DNA of 64,000 bases from Rhynchospora pubera (Eukaryota > Streptophyta > Magnoliopsida > Poales > Cyperaceae): NCBI GenBank assembly GCA_028095005.1, contig CM051459.1, forward strand, positions 318,000,513-318,064,512, in the 5' to 3' direction. Positions within the stretch are counted from its first letter, which is position 1. Every line of letters starts with the position of its first letter. The position numbers and the translations under genes were made by a program. Below the pieces are notes generated by a model that was given only the letters and a program-made list of their open reading frames with translations, did not search any database and was not told the DNA's origin. Positions 11,154 to 24,372 of this stretch are shown here, in pieces.

Positions 11154-14100
11154 TTTTGCTATGGTGAGTCGCGACTCACAGCCTCTTTGGTGAGTCGCAA
11201 TCCGGACCGTTTGATCTGCTTTAAAATTCGTGCAGATCTCTGCGATAGATGGGCGCTGGATCGAATAAAATTTCTCCGTTCCGTCTCTTTTTCTCTCCGT
11301 TTCCTTCTCTCTACTTCGTCTCTCTCTCTCTCTCAAATAGATCTGAGCCAGCGCCTCCTCAAACCTAGAATAGTTCGAGAGTAGATCGGAGAAAACGCTG
11401 CGCCTCCTCTCCTCCTCGTTTCCTCTTCTCTCCTATCATCGAGCGTGGAAACTTTGAGAGTGGATCAGAGTATTGGGCCTCAGCGCGCACAACATCGGCG
11501 CCTCAATGCCTCATCTCGTCACTGTTGCCTTCGAAGCTTGAACAAGCCTTGCCTCCTTTCTCCTCTCTTCTCTAATGATTCTCTCAGAGCCTCCCTCCTT
11601 CGATTTTGTTCCAGCCTGGTTTGAGGTTTGATTTTTCGTTCACAATTTGATAATGGACTTCCATTATAGCTTTAATTTGTTTGGTCATTATACTAGAATA
11701 ATCTTTTATTTCTAATATTGCTTCAAAGATATAGTTATTTTCAGTTGTTTGTATTGGGGTTACTTTTCTTAATTGAAGAGGTGTTTGTATTCTGGGTTAT
11801 ACGATATTTATCTCACAAATATCATACATTTTATTGAGTATCCGTGTGTTTGTATTTGGTTCTAAAATATCTGTGTGTTTGTATTAACTCAACAAATCTG
11901 AAAATTCTTAGGACTCGGTGTTTGTATTCTGGGTTACTTTTCTTAATTGAAAAGAGGTGGAATTAATCCCCATGAATATCCAAGTTTAATCATATATATC
12001 CTTGACTAGCATTATTAATTTCTTTTCTTTTAATGTTTGTCTAGATTTCATTCAATTAATGCCCATGGAAGGTTCAAATGTGAACACTGGTTTTCCACAC
12101 ACTGTAACGAGGTAGCTGTTTTGTGTGGTCGTCCGATTCTTTGCCGACTTGCGAGGGGAGAAAAATTTTAAGGAAGTACTGATTTTCATGTAATTGATGC
12201 TTAGTAAAGAACCATGTATTAGTTATATTTGAAGTACGAGGTGTGATTTTCATGTAATGGATGCTTAGTTATATTTCAAATACCATTATAAACCAGTGGG
12301 TATTGCTATAACAATGACCTCAATCTTGGTTTTAATCCAGCTTTGAGCAATCATGTTAGGCAGCAGTATGTTCCTGACTATAAAAGAAACAGTATAAAAA
12401 TTAAATTAACTTGACAAAATAGCATACATCAGTGTATTAATTTCATGTAAATCACACCATTAATGTTATGTGCTTGCATCTATTTTAGTATAATATGTTT
12501 TTCGGCTTACTTGCTTGTTAAAATGTTATTTACGTTTTGCTTGTTAACAACAGTGAATACTATAACAACTGTGTATGTATGTATGTACAACTTAACGCAC
12601 TCAGTCAATACCGTTTTTAAGCATAGCGCATAGCGCATCTCTTTTTGACAACACACGAAAGAATACATTGAATACACAAGTGAATAACAATAGTGAATAC
12701 CATGTAATCAAACAATTGTAAATACCATGTAAATTCATCAGTCTAGGTGAAAAGACAAACGAGCACAACTCAATATCTTTAGAATGCCACCCTTGACCTT
12801 CCTCTATACCCCAGACCTACACAACTATGACGACCATCTATGGCACTAGCAACTGGTACACAAAAAAAAAACTACATATGACAATGAACCTACAAACCAT
12901 GTACACATGGTTATGTTACTTGAGACCACCAAATGGTCCACATCGTTCCTCTTAGATATCACCTGAAAATAAGAAACAAAGAATAATTTGCAAGGTAATT
13001 TAAGAAAATAAAAAGAGAAAATAAAAAAGAAGAAATATCCAATAACTTACATAAATATCTTCTATGTCCAATAAAATTGATTTTCACTTGTGGTGACACC
13101 TTGGTACCAACTGCTTGGCGTTTCTTTAGTTGAGAGTTGAGACTAATTTATAAGGGATTTAGTGAAAAGGAAATGAACGAAAGTGGTATGGCGATGTGCT
13201 CTTAAAGTGAAGCAATCAAATAAAAAGGCACAAGGGCGGTACCGATTAGGCAAAATAGTTTCTAAAAGAAAGTGGTATAGCGATGTGCCCAAAGTGAAGA
13301 AATCAATATGACTAGAGACGACCTTAAACTAAATCAGTTCCATTTGGCTTTTGAAGCAAAATAGTTTTCTTTTCTAACATTCAAATTAAAATGAATTTAT
13401 ATAAAAATACCAAAATAACTTTAGAACTTTTGAAATATTAGAAACCGTTTCTAATTTTGTATCTAACTTTACCCAGAAAGTATGCAAACAGAACATGAAA
13501 CAACAAAAAAGAATTCAAGCCAATCACTAATTATTAAAAATGCTAGGTGTAAATTTAATATGAGCAAACTTTTTTTTGAATTAGAAAGAACCATGAAACA
13601 AAAGAAACATGAACAAATTTTCATTTTGAAAGTCAGGTGCCTATAATTGAAGATGCGCCTATACTTTTTTTTTCAAAATTTGAAATTGTCAATGTCATAT
13701 TTAATACATCTTATAACATGAACAAATTTAACACAAGAATTAGCAAGATTTGGTGCCACATGACCACATGCGAGTCTATGATTTTGGTGAGTCCAGGGTT
13801 TGGGACAAAATTAGTAGAATGTGTCAGATACGAATAAATTTAATACAAAAATTTTCAAAATTTAAAGAGACATCTGAACTTTACTTCAATTTTGGTGAGT
13901 CTAGGATTTGGTACAAACAATTTCTGACAGTTTAGACGCTGAACTAGCCTCAAATTTTCTTCCAATCATAAAATTTCAACAAAATTTCTGTCAATTTTGT
14001 GGACTTTACTGCTCCACGGCTACACTTCAACAAAAAATTAAGACTCAGTTATACCTCAGTAACTTAAATGTTGAACTTTTGAAACCAAAATAGAACAAAA

Positions 14101-14574
14101 TAAAATCGAAATGATCTACAACACAATAGAAATGAAGAAGAACTCACTTGTTTAGGGTTTCGAGAGGAGGCGGAGGTGCTTGGAGAGGTGAAGTTCGGAG
14201 TTCTGTGAGAGGAGATGAGACGGAGGTGCAGATCTAGGATTCCGAAAGGAGGCGGAGGTGCAAGGGGAGGTGCTTCGAGAGTAGATAAGGCGGAGGCGGA
14301 GGGGGAGACGGAGGTGTAGCGCCAATCCATCGTAGGGTTTCGATGTTTCGCTCAAGTCTCTCCACTCTCTCTGATCTGTTTCACTTTCAAAAAGAGGGAG
14401 AGAGAAGGAACAAAGAGAGAAGAGAACGGAACGAAAAAGAGACGAACGGAAAATTTTTAATTGATCCAGCGCCAATCCATCGCTCTCATCTGCACGATTT
14501 TTGAAGCTGATCCAACGATCCGGATTGCGACTCACCAAAGACTCTGTGAGTCGCGACTCACCATAGCAAAACTC
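11151..14574. mobile_element. TA-microsatellite-flanked element 2 (3.4 kb, long TIRs)
   Basis: The ends are GAGTTTTGCTATGGTGAGTC and its exact complement. The TIR similarity continues for about 180-200 bases through a CT-rich tract (11151 to about 11340 against about 14385 to 14574). Immediately inside the ends is the palindrome GTGAGTCGCGACTCAC. TA tracts flank both sides. The 2.9-kb interior has no long reading frame; it includes a repeated GTGTTTGTATTCTGGGTT word (about 11780 and 11920). It could be a longer relative of elements 1 and 3 or a non-autonomous element with captured DNA. No transposase recognised. Confidence 0.7.

Positions 14575-14612
<38 letters not shown>
14575..14612. repeat. 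(TA)n followed by (GA)n
   Basis: Twenty bases of TA and then about eighteen of GA separate elements 2 and 3. Confidence 0.9.
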
Positions 14613-14616
<4 letters not shown>

Positions 14617-15005
14617 ATGGCTAACGTGCCATCGATGGCACGGAGGGTCCCGTGCCATCAAGTCATTTTTCGAGATCCAAAATTCAAACGGTCAATCCAA
14701 ACCGTTCAAGTTGTTCTCCATATTGAAATATCTTTGCAGACCAAATTTTATATTTTTTCGATTTTTTTTGCTATTTATTATGATATTTTTTTAAAAATTA
14801 TGATTAGAGTATTTCAGGCCCTCCAATTTGAAAATATCATAATAAATAGCAAAAAAATTCGAAAAAAATGTAAAATTTGGTTTCCAAAGGTATTTCAATA
14901 TTTTGATCAACTTGAACGGTTTGGATCGACCGTTTGACTTTTGAATTTCGATAAACGAGCCGATAGAAAATTGATGGTACGTGCCATCGATGGCGCGTTA
15001 GCCAT

Positions 15006-15009
<4 letters not shown>
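14613..15009. mobile_element. TA-microsatellite-flanked MITE, element 3 (397 bp)
   Basis: The ends are GAGAATGGCTAACGTGCCAT and its near complement, with a subterminal palindrome CGTGCCATCGATGGCACG. The core shares words with element 1 (for example TTGTTCTCCATATTGAAAT and a GGTTTGGATCGAC word), so the two are related. A TA tract follows at 15010-15038. Confidence 0.8.

Positions 15010-15038
<29 letters not shown>
15010..15038. repeat. (TA)n microsatellite
   Basis: TA tract closing the cluster of three inverted-repeat elements. Confidence 0.9.
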
Positions 15039-15041
<3 letters not shown>

Positions 15042-15766
15042 GTTGGCATGACGCAATTATTTATTGTTCAGAATTCAGTACATTACACTGATTACAGTCA
15101 TAAAATTTAGAAATTTACGGATCTCAATAGATAACTATCACTATCTCAGATAATGTGACATAATTCCAACATTACCCTTTTAATTGTAAATATCACAAAA
15201 AGTCACAAATTAAATAAAAAAAGGCTGCTACCACACACTGCAGTGTGAAGCCCTTTTGGCAGCAGTTGTTATTCATATTCGACTGTAACCTGTGAGTGTA
15301 GCCAATGGGATACAACAAAAAAGAAAAAAAAATCAAATGCCCTAGTGGAATCTGTAGAAGGCACATTACTTTTGATTGAAAATAAAAACAAATGATAATT
15401 AGGTAGAAAGAAGCACGAAACAATAGTGACAGTTAGGATAGTGAGGCTAAATCTGGATGAAAACTAAAATATTTGTGAGACACAACAGATAATTCAACAA
15501 AATAAAGGTACAGGGATTACCATGTTGGTAGGGATTACCATGTTGGTAATATCCAACCACGCTGCACAGAATTCCCATCAAAAGCTATAGCCACCTGAGA
15601 AGCAGATGTACTGCAAGAAAAACATATGGATCCTCTGTAGAAGCTTTTTCCCTTTGTTATGATATTTGTTCACTCTTTTTGCCAAATACAGTGCTATAAT
15701 GCAGCATTATATCTTTCAGTTGTAATTGTTCTTTCCTATCTTTATAAGATGTAATTTTCGATTTGA

Positions 15767-16100
15767 TTGTTGCAATGGAAATTGAAATATTTTCACGCAA
15801 TTAGGATGCAAAATTGTTTGTATGATAAATTGAAATATTATGCATCTACAAAGGATCAGCTGAAATATTATGCCATAAAATATGAACAAATATCATATCA
15901 TGGGATCAGCTTGAGGAGCCACCATCTACAAACACAATATGAGGAGCCGCCATCTACAAACACAGAAGCTCATGACTCAAATACGCAAAATAAAACAGTT
16001 AGCAAAAAGGATCAGATGATCCAAGAGGGAAAAAAAACATGGATATTATATACAATCGAACTGAAGAAGCCCTTGCAATAAAAGCAGTAACAAAGAAGAA
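15767..16100 (+). pseudogene. Possible exon fragment, unknown protein
   Basis: An open frame encodes a lysine- and glutamine-rich peptide with LKYYA-like repeats, then EEPPSTNTEAHDSNTQNK. It ends near AAGAAG|GTATAG, which looks like a splice donor. The A-run after GAGGG is one base shorter here than in unit 2, where the frame reads on to TEEALAIKAVTKKK. That length difference means at least one copy is frame-shifted. I do not recognise the product. Confidence 0.25.
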
Positions 16101-17039
16101 GGTATAGCTCTTTTGAAGCAGCTCCGCTCACAGCATAATATGAAAAATTAGATGACGTTTCATGTAACCATTGTTATTCTGAGGGCGCGCGTAATAGGAA
16201 ATTAATTGTATATATGCATGTATTGATATCCTTCTATATATCTTTTGTATACTTAACTCATTATTCAACAGATTCTAACATAGCATTCCATTTTCGCCAA
16301 AACCATCAAAGAGAAAAGAAACCAAAACACTTCAGATTCTGCTCGAGCTTTGCTAACCTAAAATTTATAAATGAACAGAAAAAAGTTATATTAAGTGGCA
16401 ATGAATGAACTAAATAATAAATATCGAATGATAGAATAACAAATAGATCTAGTTGGTTATATTTACTCTATTCTGCTCTATTTGATGGCATAAACGCTTT
16501 ATTAGGTAACTGAAAAACTCACAAATAATTATGGCATTGGTTACACCTGATTGAAAAGGTACATATACTGTGCGCGCATACATAATTTGCTTAATTAAGC
16601 CTTAGAGACATACAAATCAACACTCCATTACGCATTTTTTTTGTTAAGCCTACTTGCATTTGTGATTAGTACTTAAATACTTTAATCAGACCCCAAGTCA
16701 ATTCTGAAAAGCAAGCAACCAAAAGAAATCAGAAAAAGGCAAAACAAAAAAAAAACCAAAAATTTGTATTATTAATTTTGTTGTTATTCTCAGAAAATGC
16801 AATTCATGCTGAAGTTGATATGAACATGCTATACTGAAAACACTATATGAAATGGTAGACCTTAAGCTCTCCTTATGATCCATTTAAAGATCTTTCAAAG
16901 ACTTCATGGGCAGCCAGTGTCCATATGTAAGTGCCCTACGCAGGGGTTATTCATAATTTTTATTTTTTAATATTTAATTAATTGTTATATCCAGTTTTGC
17001 AGGAGATAAATTCCCGCATAAACAAACTTTGTACTGATA

Positions 17040-19174
17040 AAAATGTTAGATTTACGCATTTTCTGCATTTTATACAAGCACAAATAATACATGGTCCCTT
17101 GAATCAATAACACGTTCACTAAATTTTTAAAAAAGAATTTCACTTTTTTTTTTTCTTTATCGTTGATCTAACTTTAATATATTTATTTAATTCACTGGAC
17201 TTCACTATTTATTTCGTACACTTTGAATCGAAAAGTAATATTTCCTACCAAAAATACGGAAGCATTCGAAAATTCTTACAAAGTATCCATATTATGCATC
17301 TGAATTTCCATATTTTTAATATTTTGGAACTCAAACGACAAAACAAAATCGCTATTGAGAGAAAACTAATTAATATTGACTTGATGAGGATCAGGGACGT
17401 CTACTGCCATAGTACATCTCCTACACTTTATGACACTTTATCCTAGACCATCAGTCAATCATCTTGCTAATCTCAAAAAAATCCTGCTAAAAGTTGTATT
17501 GTTTCACGAAAATTTGATTCGAATCGACCGTGTGATGCCTATGTAATTAATAGCGGATACAGATTTTATATCATGGAGGGGTTTATATCCTATTTTAACC
17601 AATAGAGGGGTTTTTGTGTGAATGAAAAAAAAAATTGGGGATTTATATCCGATTTTTCATTTTTTTTCTCATTTTTTGAAAATTAAATTATTCAAGAAAT
17701 TGTAAAAAAGAAAAAGAAATTAAGAATGTGAAACCATAGAAAGATTAGAGATTAAAGATCAGCCGACATCTCTTCTTGAGATGCTTTTATTTAAAAAAAA
17801 AATTAGCGTTGCGTATTTTATGCATTCTCTATAAAAGCATAATAGGACATGCCGCATGGTCGCTAAACTTAACAATAAATTATAAGTTTATAACTAAAGA
17901 GTAAATTTTATTTCAAATAAATTTACCATAGCTCACTAAAATTTATAACAAAATTTTCTTTTTTTCACTGATTTCAAAATTTATTAAATAAACTTTTCTA
18001 TCAAAAAAATACAAAGCAAAATGTGATAAATATTGAATGAAAAAGTGAGTGTTTATAATGAGCGTTGACAGAGCACCTGTTAATAATTATCAAGCTTCCT
18101 AACTAAAATTGCATAATTCAAATTTTAATGCTATCTATGGATTCGATATATATTTTACAGACCTCCAAGAAAAGACACAAAAAAGTAGAAATTCTTTACG
18201 AGGAAAAAATATTTAAGAAAAATAAGATGCAAATTTAATTTCTAAGTATCTTTATTATGCATAAGTTTTCCTTTTTTCTTACTAAAAAAAATCTTGAAAC
18301 TCAAACAATAAAATAAAATAGAATCGCTAATTTAATCTAAATCACTTTTTTGTCGGCGTACAAAAGTTTTCAGTGGTTCAATTTTATACTGATGAGCATT
18401 AAACTAATTAAAATTTTCCGTTCAGATTAATTGATATTAATGATTCTGAATACCAATTTATATTTCTGTCAAAAAAAAAAAGAATACTGCCATAGGTAAT
18501 CTCCTATACTTTGACTAACTATTTTGGTCCATCAATCTATCATCTTTCGAATCTCAAAAAAATCATGCTAAGAGTTGTATTGCTTTGTGACTATTTGAAC
18601 CTAACCGACTGTGTGCTGTCAACATAATAGCGGATACGAATTCTATATTATAGAGGGGGTTAATTTAGATCCGATTTTTCATTTCTACTCATTTTCTGAA
18701 AGGCAAGATTATTCAAGTAATTGTAAAAAAAAGAAAAGAAATCAAGAATGTGAAACCATAGAAAGAGTAAAGATTAAAGATCAGCTTTGCGGATTTTACG
18801 CATTCTATAAAAGCACAAATAGGACATGCCGCATGGTCACTAAAGGGTAAATTTTATTCGAATAAATTTGTCCCAGCTCAATAATTTATAATAAATATCA
18901 TTTGTATCATTGACCTTTTATTATTTTTTCACTGAATTTCAATATTTATTAAATACACTTTTCTATTCGAATAAATTTGTCCCAGCTCAATAATTTATAA
19001 TAAATATCATTTCTATCATTGACCTTTTATTATTTTTTTCACTGAATTTCAATATTTATTAAATACACTTTTCTATCCAAGAAATGCAAACGAAACGTGA
19101 CAGAAATTGAATGAAAAGGTTATGTTTATGTTTATACTTTATAATGAGCGTTGACAGTGGACCTTCGAAAAAAT
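17040..19174. repeat. About 1.08-kb tandem repeat family, two copies
   Basis: Landmarks recur about 1.08 kb apart: CTACTGCCATAG (17400) / ATACTGCCATAG (18484), and GAGCGTTGACAG (18060 / 19145). The copies are clearly diverged from each other. A further partial copy follows unit 2 at 24374-24730, and a distant relative lies at 1540-2140 and 46940-47470. No coding capacity; origin unknown. Confidence 0.65.
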
Positions 19175-20015
19175 TGAAAGTTAAGAAAGTGGGCCGAACC
19201 GATAGGAAGAGGAGAAAAGCAGAGTCCAGCTAATAGACAACAGGCCAGGGTCAGATACTCAGATGTTAACTCTGCCTATGTATTAAATTCTACACGATAT
19301 ATTCTTTTAAAAGTAATTCCGCTACAAATTTAATAAAATTTTAATAAATGTACTTTGCATAACAGATAGAGACAATTTTTCTAAAAAAAAAAAAAAATAC
19401 TACTCCTTACTCCTAAGGAAACAACCTAGTTGTATAACTGGCTACAATGGTTGAGGTTGACCACACTATTCCGAATGCCTACAACTGGCTACAACGTAAC
19501 AAATTAGGCATAAACATACTATAGTAAATTCTTAATTGGCATTCATAAATAAAGGAATAAATTTTTATACTAAAAATTTAATGAGACATATATTATAGAC
19601 GATGGGTTCTATTGCCTTTCTTTATACCTCCACTATATGTACCTTTCAAAACTTACAAAACTCAAAATTTAGGAGTCAACTGTGAAAATAATTGATTGAT
19701 GATTTCAAGTGATTCCGGATTATACAAATCTTTGACCTATAATAATGTGGTGATTTAAATTCAATTCAGATTTCCTGCAGACGAATTTCAAACTTAATTT
19801 TATTTATTTTCTGATGCAGATACTGACTTGGGTACACGAGAAGAAAGACAAAGGTGCACTTCAAATGTGAATCTCAAATTTTTAGTTCACTATAATTAAT
19901 TTGTTACTTCAGAGCATTGTATCGGCATGTTTTAAACTTTCAATAATAAGAAGACAGCAAACAAATTGCAATTTTCAACAATTTTAAGAACATTTCTCAA
20001 ATGTCAAATCTGAAC
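19175..20015. other. Spacer between the two large duplication units
   Basis: About 840 bases of unique AT-rich sequence with no gene seen. The duplication is therefore direct but not immediately adjacent. Confidence 0.5.
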
Positions 20016-20671
20016 GGCTGCTACCACACATTGCAGTGTGAAGCCCTTTTGGCAGCAGTTGTTATTCATATTCGACTGTAACCTGTGAGTGTAGCCAGTG
20101 GGATACAACAAAAAAGAAAAAAAAAATCAAATGCCCTCTAGTGGAATCTGTAGAAGGCACATTACTTTTGATTGAAAATAAAAACAAATGATAATTAGGT
20201 ACAAAGAAGCACGAAACAATAGTGACAGTTAGGATAGTGAGGCTAAATCTGGATCAAAACTAAAATATTTGTGAGACACAACAGATAATTCAACAAAATA
20301 AAGGTACAGGGATTACCATGTTGGTAATATCCAACCACGCTGCACAGAATTCCCATCAAAATTAAGCTATAGCCACCTGAGAAGCAGATGTACTGCAAGA
20401 AACACATATTTCCCTTTGTTATGATATTTGTTCACTCTTTTTGCCAAATACAGTGCTATAATGCAGCATTATATCTTTCAGTTGTAATTGTTCTTTCCTA
20501 TCTTTATAAGATGTAATTTTCGATTTGATTGTTGCAATGGAAATTGAAATATTTTCACGCAATTAGGATGCAAAATTGTTTGTATGATAAATTGAAATAT
20601 TATGCATCTACAAAGGATCAGCTGAAATATTATGCCATAAAATATGAACAAATATCATATCATGGATCAGC

Positions 20672-20866
20672 TTGAGGAGCCACCATCTACAAACACAATA
20701 TGAGGAGCCGCCATCTACAAACACAGAAGCTCATGACTCAAATACGCAAAATAAAACAGTTAGCAAAAAGGATCAGATGATCCAAGAGGGAAAAAAAAAC
20801 ATGGATATTATATACAATCGAACTGAAGAAGCCCTTGCAATAAAAGCAGTAACAAAGAAGAAGGTT
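20672..20866 (+). pseudogene. Unit 2 copy of the possible exon fragment
   Basis: Same peptide region as 15767-16100, but the A-run is one base longer, so the frame continues into TEEALAIKAVTKKK and then into the solo LTR. The putative splice donor after AAGAAG is where the LTR inserted. Product unknown. Confidence 0.25.
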
Positions 20867-21301
20867 GATAGGGCCGGTCTGATAAGAGCTCGGCCCCAAA
20901 TGAAAAAATAGGGAATCAAGCCCAAAAGAGGCCCACATTTGTTAATCAAAGAGGCGGGAAAAGGTGAAATGAAAGAGCGTGCCCAGATAAAGTCGGAAAA
21001 ACACGCTCCAACAGATTCACGTGGGACACCGCACCGAACATAACTCGGGGGAATCTAGAGGCACAAGTTGGCTAACCGTTGTCGGGTGACGTCAGCGTTC
21101 TGTTATAAAGAGTAGGGCTATATATAGGAGGGGTAGACAATTGTATAGGGGGTTGGCATTTTGGTAGAAAAAAGCGCTGGTATTAGACAAATTGTAGACA
21201 GATTGTAATCCCCAAATAATCAATAAAGTTCATTTTCTACTCATTCTCATCTCTAAACTCTCTTACGTTGTTAATCTCTACTAAAACTGAGCTTATCCAA
21301 G
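20865..21301 (+). mobile_element. Solo LTR (about 435 bp)
   Basis: Absent from the matching site in unit 1 (about 16102), which reads GAAGGTATAGCTC. Here GAAGGT is followed by TGATAGGG... and ends ...TTATCC(A) before AAGATATAGC, so AAGGT / AAGAT looks like a 5-bp target duplication with one mismatch. Inside are a TATATATAGG promoter word (about 21120) and an AATAAAG-like signal (about 21220), as expected for an LTR or TRIM. Confidence 0.8.
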
Positions 21302-24300
21302 ATATAGCTCTTTTGAAGCAGCTCCGCTCACAGCATAATATGAAAAATTAGATGACGTTTCATGTAACCATTGTTATTCTGAGGGCGCGCGTAATAGGAA
21401 ATTAATTGTATATATGCATGTATTGATATCCTTCTATATCTTTTGTATACTTAACTCATTATTCAACAGATTCTAACATAGCATTCCATTTTCGCCAAAA
21501 CCATCAAAGAGAAAAGAAACCAAAACACTTCAGATTCTGCTCGAGCTTTGCTAACCTAAAATTTATAAATGAACAGAAAAAAGTTATATTAAGTGGCAAT
21601 GAATGAACTAAATAATAAATATCGAATGATAGAATAACAAACAGATCTAGTTGGTTATATTTACTCTATTCTGCTCTATTTGATGGCATAAACGCTTTAT
21701 TAGGTAACTGAAAAACTCACAAATAATTATGGCATTGGTTACACCTGATTGAAAAGGTACATATACTGTGCGCGCATACATAATTTGCTTAATTAAGCCT
21801 TAGAGACATACAAATCAACACTCCATTACGCATTTTTTGTTAAGCCTACTTGCATTTGTGATTAGTACTTAAATACTTTAATCAGACCCCAAGTCAATTC
21901 TGAAAAGCAAGCAACCAAAAGAAATCAGAAAAAGGCAAAACAAAAAAAAAACCAAAAATTTGTATTATTAATTTTGTTGTTATTCTCAGAAAATGCAATT
22001 CATGCTGAAGTTGATATGAACATGCTATACTGAAAACGCTATATGAAATGGTAGACCTTAAGCTCTCCTTATGATCCATTTAAAGATCTTTCAAAGACTT
22101 CATGGGCAGCCAGTGCCATATGTAAGTGCCCTACGCAGGGGTTATTCATAATTTTTATTTTTTAATATTTAATTAATTGTTATATCCAGTTTTGCAGGAG
22201 ATAAATTCCCGCATAAACAAACTTTGTACTGATAAAAATGTTAGATTTACGCATTTTCTGCATTTTATACAAGCACAAATAATACATGGTCCCTGAAATC
22301 AATAACACGTTCACTAAATTTTTAAAAAAGAATTTCACTTTTTTTTTCTTTATCGTTGATCTAACTTTAATATATTTATTTAATTCACTGGACTTCACTA
22401 TTTATTTCGTACACTTTGAATCGAAAAGTAATATTTCCTAACAAAAATACGGAAGCATTCGAAAATTCTTACAAAGTATCCATATTATGCATCTGAATTT
22501 CCATATTTTTAATATTTTGGAACTCAAACGACAAAACAAAATCGCTATTGAGAGAAAACTAATTAATATTGACTTGATGTGGTTCAGGGACGTCTACTGC
22601 CATAGTACATCTCCTACACTTTATGACACTTTATCCTAGACCATCAGTCAATCATCTTGCTAATCTCAAAAAAATCCTGCTAAAAGTTGTATTGTTTCAC
22701 GAAAATTTGATTCGAATCGACCGTGTGATGCCTATGTAATTAATAGCGGATACAGATTTTATATCATGGAGGGGTTTATATCCTATTTTAACCAATAGAG
22801 GGGTTTTGTGTGAATGAAAAAAAAATTGGGGATTTATATCCGATTTTTCATTTTTTTCTCATTTTTTGAAAATTAAATTATTCAAGAAATTGTAAAAAAG
22901 AAAAAGAAATTAAGAATGTGAAACCATAGAAAGATTAGAGATTAAAGATCAGCCGACATCTCTTCTTGAGATGCTATTATTTAAAAAAAAAAAATTAGCG
23001 TTGCGTATTTTATGCATTCTCTATAAAAGCATAATAGGACATGCCGCATGGTCGCTAAACTTAACAATAAATTATAAGTTTATAACTAAAGAGTAAATTT
23101 TATTTCAAATAAATTTACCATAGCTCACTAAAATTTATAACAAAATTTTCTTTTTTTCACTGATTTCAAAATTTATTAAATAAACTTTTCTATCAAAAAA
23201 ATACAAAGCAAAATGTGATAAATATTGAATGAAAAAGTGAGTGTTTATAATGAGCGTTGACAGAGCACCTGTTAATAATTATCAAGCTTCCTAACTAAAA
23301 TTGCATAATTCAAATTTTAATGCTATCTATGGATTCGATATATATTTTACAGACCTCCAAGAAAAGACACAAAAAAGTAGAAATTCTTTACGAGGAAAAA
23401 TTATTTAAGAAAAATAAGATGCAAATTTAATTTCTAAGTATCTTTATTATGCATAAGTTTTCCTTTTTTCTTACTAAAAAAAATCTTGAAACTCAAACAA
23501 TAAAATAAAATAGAATCGCTAATTTAATCTAAATCACTTTTTTGTCGGCGTACAAAAGTTTTCAGTGATTCAATTTTATACTGATGAGCATTAAACTAAT
23601 TAAAATTTTCCGTTCAGATTAATTGATATTAATGATTCTGAATACCAATTTATATTTCTGTCAAAAAAAAAAAAAAGAATACTGCCATAGGTAATCTCCT
23701 ATACTTTGACTAACTATTTTGGTCCATCAATCTATCATCTTTCGAATCTCAAAAAAAATCATGCTAAGAGTTGTATTGCTTTGTGACTATTTGAACCTAA
23801 CCGACTGTGTGCTGTCAACATAATAGCGGATACGAATTCTATATTATAGAGGGGGTTAATTTAGATCCGATTTTTCATTTCTACTCATTTTCTGAAAGGC
23901 AAGATTATTCAAGTAATTGTAAAAAAAAGAAAAGAAATCAAGAATGTGAAACCATAGAAAGAGTAAAGATTAAAGATCAGCTTTGCGGATTTTACGCATT
24001 CTATAAAAGCACAAATAGGACATGCCGCATGGTCACTAAAGGGTAAATTTTATTCGAATAAATTTGTCCCAGCTCAATAATTTATAATAAATATCATTTG
24101 TATCATTGACCTTTTATTATTTTTTTCACTGAATTTCAATATTTATTAAATACACTTTTCTATTCGAATAAATTTGTCCCAGCTCAATAATTTATAATAA
24201 ATATCATTTCTATCATTGACCTTTTATTATTTTTTTCACTGAATTTCAATATTTATTAAATACACTTTTCTATCCAAGAAATGCAAACGAAACGTGACAG

Positions 24301-24372
24301 AAATTGAATGAAAAGGTTATGTTTATGTTTATACTTTATAATGAGCGTTGACAGTGGACCTTCGAAAAAATA

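Larger units (their letters stand above)
15223..19174. repeat. Large direct duplication, unit 1 (about 4.0 kb)
   Basis: Nearly identical to 20016-24372. Unit-specific differences are a 19-bp tandem copy near 15520-15550 and about 22 extra bases near 15630 (both unit 1 only), A-run length changes, and the solo LTR (unit 2 only). Within the unit, about 17040-19174 holds two diverged copies of a repeat of about 1.08 kb, and 18843-19075 holds a 118-bp tandem duplication. Confidence 0.9.
20016..24372. repeat. Large direct duplication, unit 2 (about 4.4 kb with solo LTR)
   Basis: Matches unit 1 from GGCTGCTACC to CCTTCGAAAAAAT. After removing the solo LTR at 20865-21301 the length is close to unit 1. 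The two internal 1.08-kb repeat copies are retained. Confidence 0.9.

Noticed and set aside
10545..11384. Frames with long Tyr-Ile runs
   Set aside because: They are produced by (TA)n microsatellites.
14152..14661. 169-residue minus-strand frame with Ser/Leu runs
   Set aside because: It crosses the CT-rich TIR and the GA and TA microsatellites of the TA-flanked elements; no family resemblance.
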